Shown: positions 17,971-26,414 of the stretch, one piece after another
How positions within the stretch are numbered: the stretch's first letter is position 1
How the letters are laid out: each line of letters opens with the position of its first letter
Assembly (NCBI RefSeq): GCF_900115345.1
Contig: NZ_FOWC01000014.1
Coordinates: 168,464-232,463 of the forward strand
Reading direction: 5' to 3'
DNA: 64,000 nt
Source: Amycolatopsis rubida
Lineage (GTDB): Bacteria > Actinomycetota > Actinomycetes > Mycobacteriales > Pseudonocardiaceae
Position numbers and translations under genes: made by a program
The notes under the pieces: model-generated
The model's input: the letters and a program-made list of their open reading frames with translations, nothing else
The model's database searches: none
Told to the model about the DNA's origin: nothing

Positions 17971-18501
17971 GTGCGACGCAAGCCGCTGCATGAAGTACGC
18001 GACGCCAACTTGCGACGTGCGATCACCGCTCGCGCCAGGGAAAACGACCCCTCGCTGCACTACGAGTCCCTCGTAGTGCAGCGAGGAAATTCCCGTCAGG
18101 TGATCGGCTTTCCGCCCGTCGAGTGCGGGCCCGGAGCCCCGGCCACGGCAGCCCAGTGGGCACGCGCACTGCGCTTGCGCCCGTCCGGAGGAAAACATGC
18201 CGCGGACGTAACCTACCGGGGGATCATCGACGGCTGCGAGGTCGTCATCTACTCCAGTTTCGAAGGCATCAGGCTCGGCAAAGGGAAGACGGCCGCAGGC
18301 TGGCTTCGAGCTCCTCGGCCGGAAAGCCGGAACAACTTTCCCGTCGTCGTCGCCAGGCGTGCCTCCCTGCTGGACGAGACGCACATCATCCCGATGATCC
18401 AGACTCCGACCGGAAAACACGCCGCAGCGGACTCCCTGCGCCCGTCGACCGGCACGCGGCGACCGTTGGACGGGTGCTTTCGCGGAGATCTGCTGGCCTG
18501 A
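17971..18501 (+). CDS. Unknown protein, possibly interrupted
   Basis: GTG at 17971 follows AGGAG by five bases and opens 176 codons. A coherent stretch is VTYRGIIDGCEVVIYSSFEG then NNFPVVVARRAS. No family is recognised. In the same frame beyond the TGA at 18499 the sequence continues YALAAAFERAGIVLISRKQA to a stop at 18714, which also looks coding. The gene may be split by a nonsense codon, or two genes may be present. A perfect 17-bp inverted repeat lies inside it. Confidence 0.4.
   Translation: MRRKPLHEVRDANLRRAITARARENDPSLHYESLVVQRGNSRQVIGFPPVECGPGAPATAAQWARALRLRPSGGKHAADVTYRGIIDGCEVVIYSSFEGIRLGKGKTAAGWLRAPRPESRNNFPVVVARRASLLDETHIIPMIQTPTGKHAAADSLRPSTGTRRPLDGCFRGDLLA
18050..18086 (+). repeat. 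Perfect 17-bp inverted repeat with 3-base loop
   Basis: CCTCGCTGCACTACGAG (18050-18066), TCC, then CTCGTAGTGCAGCGAGG (18070-18086). The dyad is exact. On the minus strand it is followed by GGTCGTTTTCC, so it could act as a leftward terminator. It lies within the open frame at 17971, where it encodes LHYESLVVQRG on both strands' readings. Confidence 0.6.
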
Positions 18502-18968
18502 ACGCACCGAGTTCCGCACCTGCTGAGCCCGGACGGATTCAGCGGGCGCTGGCCGAGCGGCTGCACCCAGTCCACGCGGCGACATCCGTACGCATTGGCG
18601 GCCGCGTTCGAACGCGCGGGAATCGTCCTCATTTCGCGGAAACAGGCCAGCAAACGCGGTTGGATCAACAAGGCGGGCCGATTGAGCGATTTCCTGCAAG
18701 CCGCGTCCGACTAACTGCGGCCGACGAGGCCTCGACCCTCCTAGAATGCACCACGCGAGAGTTTTGCTCGTGTCGGAAATGCGGTACCAAATCAGCTCAG
18801 ACCGCGTTTCCCGAGAGTGCGGAACAGCCGGGTCTTGGCTTCGGCCTCTTGGAGCATCCAGTACGCGCGATCGCGCCAGACAGCTGCCGAGACAGCGACG
18901 CCCATGCCAGTGAATCGGCCCTGGCCGCAGGCGGAGCTGGTCCGGGCCAGTCGCGGGCCTTCGCGCCG

Positions 18969-19499
18969 TCAGCGCTGAAGCCGGTCTTCCCACCAGTCGT
19001 GCAGGGGGTCGTTCCGGCGAGCAACATAACGAGCCCTGTCCCGGACGTCTCTGAGCATCGCGCCTGTTTCTTCGGGCGGAAGCCCGGCTGCAGCTTCGAA
19101 GTCCCTGAGGAGCTCCGGGGTGCCGACCGGCTCGGCCAGACCTAAGCTCTTCATGACGCGACGGGCTTTCCGATCATCGGTCGCGGCGGAAATGGACCGA
19201 TGGTGTGCAGTCGCGGCGGTCGCGGCTTCGCCGTCGTCGACGTCCGCCGCCAGTTCGACGTACATGTCGTATTCCGCCTCGATCAGCCAGAGAACCTCGG
19301 CCACCAGGGCTTGCCCGCCTCCGCCGTGCGCGCGCCGCACGATCGGCAGGTCGCCGGCGAGTTCGATGCTGCCGCATTCCTTCGCGGCCGGTACCACCAT
19401 GAGGTACTTGAGCTCGAGCACCTCCTCGATGTCGCGTGAGCGTCCGGTGGCCGCGAGGTTGATCGCGATGCAAGCGTCGAGCAACAGCGGAGACGGCAC
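18969..19499 (-). CDS. PIN-like domain protein
   Basis: 176 residues from a GTG three bases after the stop of the XRE-ImmA gene. It starts with the PIN strand bearing the first acidic residue (LLLDACIAINLAA), has an Asn/Asp-type mid segment (LWLIEAEYDMYVELA), and a late acidic cluster (SAATDDRKARRVM), as in VapC-like metal-dependent RNases. Role is probably a toxin or effector nuclease paired with the upstream protease-regulator. Last gene of the leftward operon. Confidence 0.65.
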   Translation of the reverse strand: MPSPLLLDACIAINLAATGRSRDIEEVLELKYLMVVPAAKECGSIELAGDLPIVRRAHGGGGQALVAEVLWLIEAEYDMYVELAADVDDGEAATAATAHHRSISAATDDRKARRVMKSLGLAEPVGTPELLRDFEAAAGLPPEETGAMLRDVRDRARYVARRNDPLHDWWEDRLQR

Positions 19500-19502
19500 G
19501 GA

Positions 19503-20714
19503 TCACTCCACGCCGTCGAGGAGGTCGAGCACCTGCATCTCTCCGTCGTCCCCTACATCCGTGGTGGAGGTCAAGCGCTCGAACTCCTCACGCGCGCCGA
19601 CGATGTCGGTCCCGAGATAGCGGGCGAACTGCGACTCGGTGATGTCTCCGTCGACGAACAGCTGCGTCGCAAGCGTGCGGTAGTGATACGGCAGCCGGGA
19701 GCCGTTGTCGGGAAGGTTCGGCAACCGCAGTCGCTCCGCCGCGGCTCGCGGCTGGAAGTTGTTGTCCTTCAGCCGATCCCAGGTCGCCGGGCGCACCAGC
19801 GCAAGGTCTTCCAGGCGAAGGCAGAGCGCTTGAGCCGATACCCGGTAGGCGTGCGCGAGCTGGACGATGGTCGCCGGAGTCGGCTTTCCTCCGTTGTCCC
19901 GGCTGAGTTCGTGGAAACGACGGGTAATGCCGTTGCGGGGCATCAAAAAGTTCCCGGCGAAGGCCTCGGCGAACCGTTCGGTGTCCGGGATCCTGCCCCG
20001 TGCGCCGATCGGGGTGACTTCGCTGCGGTCGCGCGAGGAGAGGTAGTGGGCGTATTCGTGCGCCATCGTCCATCGCCGTCGTTCGGCTGGGTGGTTGCGG
20101 TTGACACCGACGCAACCGCCGAGCGGATCGACGTAGATGAACAGCCCGGCGATCTTCGAGGGCAGGTCGAGGAAGAACACCCGGAGCCCGACTTCGACTT
20201 CGAGCATCTCCCGGAGCTGCTGGATCGGCCCGTCGCCGAGCCCGAGCCGGTTGCGTTCCTCCGTCGCGAGGTCCTCGCCGGCACGGTCGGGCGCGAGATA
20301 GTCCAGCGATCTGCTCGCGGGCTGTCGGCCGGGCAGTCTCGATCCGGATCGCCGCAGCAGATCGACGTAGTTGTCGGCCAGTTCCTCCAGCTCGGACACG
20401 GCGGTCTCGAGCTGTTCGCTCTTGTCGGGCCCGGTGGTGAACGCCGTACGGAACTTGGCTCGGATCGACGCCGGCGGCGCGGTCGGGCGCAGCAGGGTGG
20501 CGACGTCGCGCCCATAGGCGTTCGCGAGTTTGACCAGTTCCGGCGGACTGACCGACCGGGTGCCCTTTTCCATCGCGATGAGTGTCGGCCTGCTCACGCC
20601 CAGCTCGGCTGCCGCCTGTGCCTGGGTGAGGTTCGCCGCCTCGCGGGCACCCCGAATCCGCGAGGCGAGCGCCTGGGCCGATTCGGTCTGTTCCATCGTC
20701 TTTCCCGTCGTCAC
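19503..20714 (-). CDS. XRE-family regulator fused to ImmA/IrrE metalloprotease
   Basis: 403 residues. Residues ~17-72 are a Cro/C1 helix-turn-helix (IRGAREAANLTQAQAAAELG then VSRPTLIAMEKG). Residues ~150-330 are a COG2856 zinc peptidase with HExxH in TMAHEYAHYLSSRD (~218) and RFAEAFAGNFLMPRN. Such proteins repress an operon and relieve it by cleaving a repressor or antitoxin on a signal. It overlaps the QueC-like gene by four bases (GTGA), implying translational coupling, and is followed at once by the PIN-like gene. Confidence 0.88.
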   Translation of the reverse strand: MTTGKTMEQTESAQALASRIRGAREAANLTQAQAAAELGVSRPTLIAMEKGTRSVSPPELVKLANAYGRDVATLLRPTAPPASIRAKFRTAFTTGPDKSEQLETAVSELEELADNYVDLLRRSGSRLPGRQPASRSLDYLAPDRAGEDLATEERNRLGLGDGPIQQLREMLEVEVGLRVFFLDLPSKIAGLFIYVDPLGGCVGVNRNHPAERRRWTMAHEYAHYLSSRDRSEVTPIGARGRIPDTERFAEAFAGNFLMPRNGITRRFHELSRDNGGKPTPATIVQLAHAYRVSAQALCLRLEDLALVRPATWDRLKDNNFQPRAAAERLRLPNLPDNGSRLPYHYRTLATQLFVDGDITESQFARYLGTDIVGAREEFERLTSTTDVGDDGEMQVLDLLDGVE

Positions 20715-22057
20715 GAAGCCAATTCCTGCCCGCTGAACCAGTCTCCGACCGGCACGTCCATCGGGGCCAAAACCTTAGGCCACTCGCGGACGTAGGCGCC
20801 GAACAGCCTCAGCAGACGGTCCCGGGGCACGAACTCCGCAGCTCCGGCGATCTCCGGGAACTCCTCCACGAAGCCGCTCCACGGATCCTGCTCGGCCAGC
20901 CGCGACTCGATCCGGGAAGCCTGCCACAGCATCGCGGCCAGCTCCGGCGTCGTCCGGTCCGGAATCCGCCGGAATCGCTTCCCCTCGTCGAGTTTCGGAT
21001 ACCGCGAAGCTGTCACCGCCTGCCGCCGCAGCAAGCACGAGGTGCAGGTGCCGCAGGGCGGATGCCCGCTGATCCGGGACGCGAATCCCGTGTCGCAGGA
21101 CACGCTGCACGCGATAGCGTGCTCGTATTCCGGCGGCACAGCCGACACCGCCTCGGCCTTGGTCAGGCCGAGCAACGGCGTTTCCACTGCGAAATCCTGA
21201 CCGGTGAGGGTCCCGGCCAGCCGGGCCATCGCCTGCACCGTCCGCGGATGCGCGGACCGCGTCGCCTGCGATCCGACCTGGGACCGCAAGTAGGGCAGGT
21301 TGATCGCGCCGATCCCGTTCTCGAGGAACCACAGCCGTCCCTTTCCGAGCGTGATCGCCACCGCGATGCCCGCGGCGAGAAAGAGCAGACCGCGCGAGCG
21401 TTGGGAATTCTCCTGCTTCGCCCCAGGAGCTCGGGTCCTGGACTGGGTGAGGTTGACCCGGAAACTGGCCGCTGGCAGGACCTCGCGGGACACGCCGCGG
21501 AGTCGGGACAGGACGCGCTCCTGGACCCCAGCCATGTCGTTGTTCGTGCGCACGCTGACCGGCAGCAGCGGCGGCCCGCCCAGGCGGAGAGCCAGCCCCG
21601 CGGACGAGTCGAGGCCGCCGGAGAACAACACCGGCTCGATGTCATCCGGCAAGGTGCTCACCAGGTATCCCTGGCCTCCGGTGAGCCTGTCGCGATCCGA
21701 CTCGCTGAACGAGACGGACCATTCGTCGTCGGTAAGCCATGCGAGCAGTTCCGCCAGGTCGGTCCGCACGGACTCCCAGCGTTCCCGGCAGCGCACCGGG
21801 ATCGTCAGGTCGATCTGCCGCGCCCAGTTTTCCCCGCGTTCGAACCCCGCGTAGCGCGGTCGGACCACGCTGCGGTCGACGGCGTAAACGGCGGCCGCGA
21901 CTTCCAGCAAGTCCGCCGCGAGCGGGTCAAGTTGACGGGACAGCACGTCGGGGACGCCTTGTCCGTCCAGCCGAGCGTCCACCCCGAACTCGATGCGTCT
22001 CGCCGCCCGGTCAGACGACGAGCGAAAGGCGATAACGCTTCGCGAGACGGCGCTCAC
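20711..22057 (-). CDS. QueC-like PP-loop ATPase (QatC-like)
   Basis: 448 residues from a GTG overlapping the preceding stop (GTGA). The PP-loop pyrophosphatase signature is PVLFSGGLDSSAGLAL (~145), then a long Rossmann-like core, then a Cys cluster (CSVSCDTG and HPPCGTCTSCLLRRQA, ~315-345) like the zinc site of 7-cyano-7-deazaguanine synthase QueC. It is about twice the length of QueC, with an extra N-terminal ~140 residues, and no other queuosine gene is nearby. QueC-like proteins of this size occur in Qat and some CBASS anti-phage systems; that role is inferred here. Confidence 0.8.
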   Translation of the reverse strand: MSAVSRSVIAFRSSSDRAARRIEFGVDARLDGQGVPDVLSRQLDPLAADLLEVAAAVYAVDRSVVRPRYAGFERGENWARQIDLTIPVRCRERWESVRTDLAELLAWLTDDEWSVSFSESDRDRLTGGQGYLVSTLPDDIEPVLFSGGLDSSAGLALRLGGPPLLPVSVRTNNDMAGVQERVLSRLRGVSREVLPAASFRVNLTQSRTRAPGAKQENSQRSRGLLFLAAGIAVAITLGKGRLWFLENGIGAINLPYLRSQVGSQATRSAHPRTVQAMARLAGTLTGQDFAVETPLLGLTKAEAVSAVPPEYEHAIACSVSCDTGFASRISGHPPCGTCTSCLLRRQAVTASRYPKLDEGKRFRRIPDRTTPELAAMLWQASRIESRLAEQDPWSGFVEEFPEIAGAAEFVPRDRLLRLFGAYVREWPKVLAPMDVPVGDWFSGQELAS

Positions 22058-22338
22058 AGCTCATCCAAAGCGGTGCCGAGCAGTTCGTCGAGCGGTTTGG
22101 CAGCGGTTCTGCGGTTCGGAGCCCTTAGTCCGATGCCGGTCGGATGCGCCAACCACCGGATCGCCAGCTCCTTCATAGGGGTGGAGTCAACCACCCTGCG
22201 CAGCGCAGTCTGCAGTTCCCCCGCCGTGAAGTGCCCCTTGCCGACAAGAGCAGGCACGTCGTGGTCGATGCCAGCCGCCACGATCCGGCCGATCATCTGG
22301 CGCGCCAGCAGCTGAGCGGCCTGGGCCGGAGAGACCAC
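22054..22338 (-). CDS. Downstream half of a small unknown protein (possible frameshift product)
   Basis: Contains SPAQAAQLLARQMIGRIVAA and TALRRVVDSTPMKELAIRWL. The only start (GTG 22338) lacks an RBS, and the frame extends sensibly upstream (PVAELDAV), so it is most likely the C-terminal half of the protein begun at 22637, in another frame. It ends by coupling to the QueC-like gene (GTGA). Confidence 0.5.
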   Translation of the reverse strand: MVSPAQAAQLLARQMIGRIVAAGIDHDVPALVGKGHFTAGELQTALRRVVDSTPMKELAIRWLAHPTGIGLRAPNRRTAAKPLDELLGTALDEL

Positions 22339-22637
22339 TGCATCGAGTTCTGCAACCGGACCGCAAGTGCCTGGATCGAATCCGACAGCATCCGGTCGAC
22401 CACGGTCGCCGACGGCTTGGGGCGGGCCACCACCGCAGAGTCGACGGCGACGGCTGCGAACACCTGTTGCGCAGCCGCTGCGAAGTCAGGCACCCCGCCG
22501 GACGCTCGGATGGTCTTGGCGACAGCGGAAGCTGCGCTGTCTTCGATCTCGATGTCCGATGCACCCGACTTCAGCAGGTTGGCAAGTTTGCGCCACTTCG
22601 CTGCCGCGTGCCAGGCGATGTAGTCACCATCAGGCAC
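22293..22637 (-). CDS. Upstream half of a small unknown protein, first gene of the QueC-like operon
   Basis: Start GTG at 22637, chosen because GGAGG lies six bases before it; another GTG at 22643 abuts the RBS. It encodes DGDYIAWHAAAKWRKLANLL, SDIEIEDSAASAVAKTIRAS and AAAAQQVFAAVAVDSAVV. The frame then runs into an Arg/Pro-rich tail overlapping the next ORF, suggesting a single-base frameshift near 22340-22375. The joined product would be ~195 residues, in the position QatB occupies in Qat systems; homology is not established. Confidence 0.55.
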   Translation of the reverse strand: MPDGDYIAWHAAAKWRKLANLLKSGASDIEIEDSAASAVAKTIRASGGVPDFAAAAQQVFAAVAVDSAVVARPKPSATVVDRMLSDSIQALAVRLQNSMQWSLRPRPLSCWRAR

Positions 22638-22650
22638 GTGCACCTCCCTG

Positions 22651-22699
22651 ACTTATTGACATCGATAGTCGCTCAAGACCTTGATGGATGTCAATAAGT
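22651..22699 (-). promoter_or_regulatory. Perfect 13-bp dyad overlapping the probable promoter of the QueC-like operon
   Basis: ACTTATTGACATC (22651-22663) and GATGTCAATAAGT (22687-22699) are exact inverted repeats with a 23-base spacer that itself holds the smaller dyad TCAAG-GT-CTTGA. In the leftward direction the first arm contains TTGACA as a -35, with a GACTAT -10 about 18 bases on. It is a candidate operator for the XRE protein of the operon. Confidence 0.55.
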
Positions 22700-22859
22700 A
22701 AATCAGTGAAAGGTGGTCTCGCCAGCCACGATGACTCGCCCGCCCAAAACTGTCAGTCGGGGGCCGTACAGTCCGCAACGACCCGTACACCTGGAGTCAG
22801 GTGTCCTGGCGACGAAGGCGAGAGTTGAACCCTTGCCTGGACCACGCGATCACCGACGA

Positions 22860-23185
22860 AAGAGGCGCTGTTGGCCTTGAGCCTTGGCCGTTGCTACGCG
22901 TGCGGCTGCCCCAAGCAGTCATGAAGATGAACGGCGACCTCCCCGTCGCCACGGCCAGGATCGCCCACATCCGCGCGGCGAGGCCGGACGGCCTGCACTA
23001 CGACGACCAGATGACCGACGACGACCGCCACGCGTTTCGCAAATTGATCCTGCTGTGCACCTCTCACCACGGGAGTGTCGACGGGTCCGGAGACCGGAAG
23101 CGCCTACTCCGTCGAAGAGCTCACCAGCTGGAAGACCGAACGCGTAGGCGCTCTCGCCACCGACCTGAGCGCCCTGGCCGAGAAC
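22860..23185 (+). pseudogene. Decayed HNH/zinc-finger-type protein
   Basis: Pieces in different frames read GRCYACGCPKQ, then ARIAHIRAARPDGLHYDDQM then LILLCTSHHGSVDG, then YSVEELTSWKTER. This matches a CxxC...AHI.aa..g...y...L..LC..HH layout of HNH-like proteins. At least two frameshifts (near 22915 and 23090) disrupt it. It is divergent from the QueC-like operon. Confidence 0.5.
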
Positions 23186-23411
23186 GGCCCCGTTCGGCAG
23201 CGTCAACGCCGTGTACCGCTGGCTGACCTGGGGAACCATGCAGTTCGGATCCCTGGTCGGCGGCCTCGCGGCCGAAATCGCCGGCGTCCGGGTCGTGCTG
23301 CTGGCCAGCGGAATTGTCGCGTCCGCGGCCGCGCTGCTGGTGCCGCGTTCGCGTGATCCTCAAGTCGAGGCTCCGAACACCTCCGAAGAACCCGCGGGAG
23401 AGCCTCGATGA
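23186..23411 (+). pseudogene. MFS transporter, C-terminal fragment
   Basis: NAVYRWLTWGTMQFGSLVGG, then AEIAGVRVVLLASGIVASAA is the last pair of transmembrane helices of a major facilitator permease, ending in a polar tail. The first ten helices are missing. It overlaps the start of the C39-like gene by four bases, so both came from the same former operon. Confidence 0.6.
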
Positions 23412-24039
23412 CACTCGACGCGCCGCCGACCGCTGTTCCGTACTTCGCGCAATGGGAATCTCCGAAATTGGTGGGGCCCATAATTCGCGGCGAGATGTCC
23501 GTGGAGGACGATCCGCGCCGGGCCGGCTCCGGAGCCGACAGCCCGCAGGAGTACGCCTTCTGGAGCTGGCGCGCCTGCGGCATGGCGTGTTTGAAGGGCA
23601 TCCTCGCCGCCTGGCACGGCGTATCCGCGACCACGATCGGCCTCGGCCGAGAGGTTCTCGCCGCAGGCGGGTACCGGCGCAGCTCGGACGGCCTCGACGG
23701 ACTCATCTACGCGCCTTTCGTGGATTACGCGCGCACTCGCTGGTCGCTCGACTCGCGAGTCGAGCCCCGGCTGGACGTCCACGAACTGCATCACGCCGTC
23801 CAGGAAGCCACTGGGCCATGGCCTCGGTCAGCCCGAAGATCCGCCGCCCCGGCGAAACACCCGCGAGCAAGAGCGGTCACCTCGTCCTCGTCCACGCGGC
23901 CACTCCCGGCGCCCTGGTCTTCCACAACCCCTCCGGCGACACGCCGGAGAGCCAGCGCTCGGCCGCGGTGCGGGTGAACGACTTCACCCGCTTCTACGCC
24001 GAGCGAGCCATCCCTTTCACCTCGCCCAGAACACGCTGA
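23408..24039 (+). pseudogene. C39-like cysteine peptidase family protein, frameshifted
   Basis: The first frame (from 23408) has YFAQWESPKLVGPIIRGE and ACGMACLKGILAAWHG, with the presumed nucleophile Cys. After a shift near 23810 the product resumes as WAMASVSPKIRRPGETPASK, GHLVLVHAA and VFHNPSGDTPESQRSA, which includes the catalytic His region. Related proteins occur in peptide biosynthesis clusters beside MFS and ATP-grasp genes. Non-functional as it stands. Confidence 0.6.
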
Positions 24040-24053
24040 CCACCACAGGGACG

Positions 24054-24190
24054 GGGAAACTCATACGCGTCGCGGTCATCGTCAGCAAACGGCCCCAGGA
24101 AGCCGCCGTCACCCGGATTTCCGGGGACAACATCTGCCGCGCTCTCGCCATGCTCGGCCACGAACCGGTCATAGTCGAAGCGTCGGCCCG
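24054..24190 (+). pseudogene. D-Ala-D-Ala-ligase-like ATP-grasp protein, N-terminal fragment
   Basis: RVAVIVSKRPQEAAVTRISG and NICRALAMLGHEPVIVEASA match the N-terminal substrate domain of D-alanine-D-alanine ligase-like ATP-grasp enzymes. The ATP-grasp core is absent. It follows the C39-like remnant as in an MFS/C39/ATP-grasp cassette. Confidence 0.5.
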
Positions 24191-24421
24191 AGCGTGGACA
24201 GCACACGGCCAACGCCTCACTCTCGAACCCGGACGCGGCCTGGCTTCCTGCCAGGCCGCCTTCCCCTGGTGCCTCATCTCCAGATGACTGCTGGCAGCCC
24301 TCGACATCCCTACACCGGCCCGACAAAACGTCAAGCGGGACGGAAAAATTGCGTCACTTTCCCGGCGATGCCATTCGGGCGAGGTGTAGCACCAGCGCAG
24401 CGGCGGAGCTCGACTGCTCGG

Positions 24422-25444
24422 CTATGCGCGAAGAAGCTGAGCCAGTTTTTCGGTCTCGCAAGCAAGAATGACCATTCTGCGCGCGCTGCGGTAGCCGAGT
24501 GCGAGATTCACGTTGACCATGTACGGGTTCGCTGCTGTCGTCGAGGTCATGACTTGCTCGACTTCGGGCCGCTCGGTCTGCAGCCACCGCAGCATGGCAG
24601 CCTTCGCGCAGAAACCCAGCGAGTGCCCGCGATGCTGGGCGAGCACGGCGGTGTCGCCTTGGTAGGCGAAGTTCTTGCGATGCGGGTAGACCTGCAGCTC
24701 CGTGAAGCCAACGACCTCGTCGGAATCTTGTCTCACGATCGCGACTACGCGGTGATCGATTTCGCGGTGCCGGCGGTCTGCTTCGGACTCGCGGACACGC
24801 TCGGCGGTCCAGGCCGGAAATCGGAATGCGGAACGGCCGAACGGGCTGTCCGCGATCGCTCTCCGCGCCTCGGCGTAGGAGGCCAGCAGTTCGTCCGGAG
24901 CGAGGCCGCACCAGGAGACCAGTCGGTAGCCGATCGGTGGCTCGACTTCCCACACGGAACGGTCGACGGTGCTGATCGACAGCATCTGGAGCACTGTCGT
25001 GCTGACCGCTTCGAAGCCGCGCGCGGTTCCGAAAGACGCACCGGCACCCCCCTCGGTGATGTTCCAGCATTCCACGACTGTGCGTCCGCGTACCCGCAGC
25101 TCCGGCGTTATCGTGCGGAGGACTGCCGTTCCGATGCCGCCGCGGCGGGCCCGGGGGTGCACGGTCAGCTCGAGGAGGCCCAGATGACTGTTCTCGGCCT
25201 CGGGGAAGTACAAGGAAGCGAGGCCGACGACGTGGTTGCCCCGACGCACTGCCCAGCGCAGGACCTGGCCAAGACCCGGTTGCGGGTTCTTGAGCCTGCC
25301 GATGGCTTCGTCGAACGTCAGTACTGGGGCTTCCGGATTGTCGAGTCGGCTGCTGGACGCGATCACCTCGTAAACATCCTCGAGCGTCAGACGGTCTGAA
25401 TTCGCCGGATCGATCGGTTCGACCATCGCGTGAGAGGTCATCAA
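24422..25444 (-). CDS. GNAT-family N-acetyltransferase, tandem-domain type
   Basis: 340 residues. Acetyl-CoA-binding motif A appears in the first half (LLELTVHPRARRGGIGTAVL, ~95-115) and a second GNAT-like domain in the C-terminal half (DTAVLAQHRGHSLGFCAKAA then NPYMVNVNLALGYR). The ATG at 25444 coincides with a TGATGA in another frame, as expected for coupling to SdpB. As the fourth gene behind the Sdp genes it may modify or confer immunity to the peptide; that is inference. Confidence 0.82.
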   Translation of the reverse strand: MMTSHAMVEPIDPANSDRLTLEDVYEVIASSSRLDNPEAPVLTFDEAIGRLKNPQPGLGQVLRWAVRRGNHVVGLASLYFPEAENSHLGLLELTVHPRARRGGIGTAVLRTITPELRVRGRTVVECWNITEGGAGASFGTARGFEAVSTTVLQMLSISTVDRSVWEVEPPIGYRLVSWCGLAPDELLASYAEARRAIADSPFGRSAFRFPAWTAERVRESEADRRHREIDHRVVAIVRQDSDEVVGFTELQVYPHRKNFAYQGDTAVLAQHRGHSLGFCAKAAMLRWLQTERPEVEQVMTSTTAANPYMVNVNLALGYRSARRMVILACETEKLAQLLRA

Positions 25445-26414
25445 GCCCTGCCGTGAGTTTCTGTAGAATCGCGGATGATTTCTGTTCAGCTGTGCACTTA
25501 CCCTCTGTCATGGCGATGTCGCCGTCGAGCGAGGAGGGATGCCTGTGCGACTGTGCGAGGGAGATCGTCAGCAAGGCGATCATTACCAGGCCGAAACTGG
25601 GCAACCCCATCACAACGATGATCGCAGTGTGCAGGGCGATGCCCAAGACCACGGAAAACACGCGCATTTTGTGCGTGCCGAGGGCACATGCGGCCAGCAC
25701 CAGCTGAATGCCGATTACCGACCAGGTGAGCGAACCGATGATCCAAGGCGATTCCAGCAGCGGGCTGAGCGATCGCCGCGCGCTGGGCGGCAGGCCGTTG
25801 ACCGGGTCGAAGAATACATAGTAAATCGCGCTGCCGTGCGACCAGGCTTCGTCCATCAGCTTCGACAGTGTCACGCTGGCGTAGATGATGCAGATTTGCA
25901 GACGAACGGTCATCACTGTGGCGAGCGCGAACCCACGCCAGGGCGGAGCGAGCGGCCTCGAAGGTGCTGTCCACTGCCAGCGACGGCCATCGCCGAGGCA
26001 CAGCGGGATCGCGAGCAACGTGGCGATCTTCGCGACGCTGTCTCCGCCATCGGGCACGGACATGCTGACCGCGAGCCCGAATGAGACGTACCAATGCGGA
26101 ACGCAAGTCCACTTAGGCCGGTATCCGGACGCAACGACGGCAAGGACGACGACCGCCGTGATTTCAGCGGCACCGAAGCTGCCGGTGACGCGGTTGCTGA
26201 TGCACCAGGGGGAAAGCGACCTGATTCCGTCGCAGTGCGCGCCGCCGTCCTTGCCGGAGACATCTCCAAAAAGGCCAGCGGTCGGGGTAAACAGCAGTTC
26301 GGTAAGCGTGGCAACCGCAAGCAGGGTCCGGCCGATCGCAAGAGGAAGCCCTCGAGGGTCGTAACGGCCGGCTGCATCCAGCGTCGACCGGGCCGCCCTG
26401 GTCAACCACCGCAT
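25445..26414 (-). CDS. sdpB: SdpB-like membrane protein (HTTM-type)
   Basis: Start ATG at 26414, 12 bases inside the end of sdpA. About seven hydrophobic segments occur, including LPLAIGRTLLAVATLTELLF, ICIIYASVTLSKLMDEAW, and IGSLTWSVIGIQLVLAACAL. The order SdpA-SdpB and the WSHGSAIYYVF motif support SdpB, a membrane protein needed with SdpA to mature the SDP peptide toxin. SdpB is normally about 310-320 residues, which ends near 25445, but no in-frame stop occurs there: the frame stays open to 24354 across the acetyltransferase gene. A frameshift close to the end is likely. Confidence 0.72.

Noticed and set aside
17935..18993. 352-residue leftward frame opposite the 17971 ORF
   Set aside because: Low-complexity Arg/Gly/Ser composition, no RBS and no motif; it mirrors the palindrome at 18050 and looks like a shadow.
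24354..25444. Reading the SdpB frame as a genuine 686-residue protein to 24354
   Set aside because: The extension is Arg/Pro/Ser-rich out-of-frame reading of the acetyltransferase gene, with no family features.
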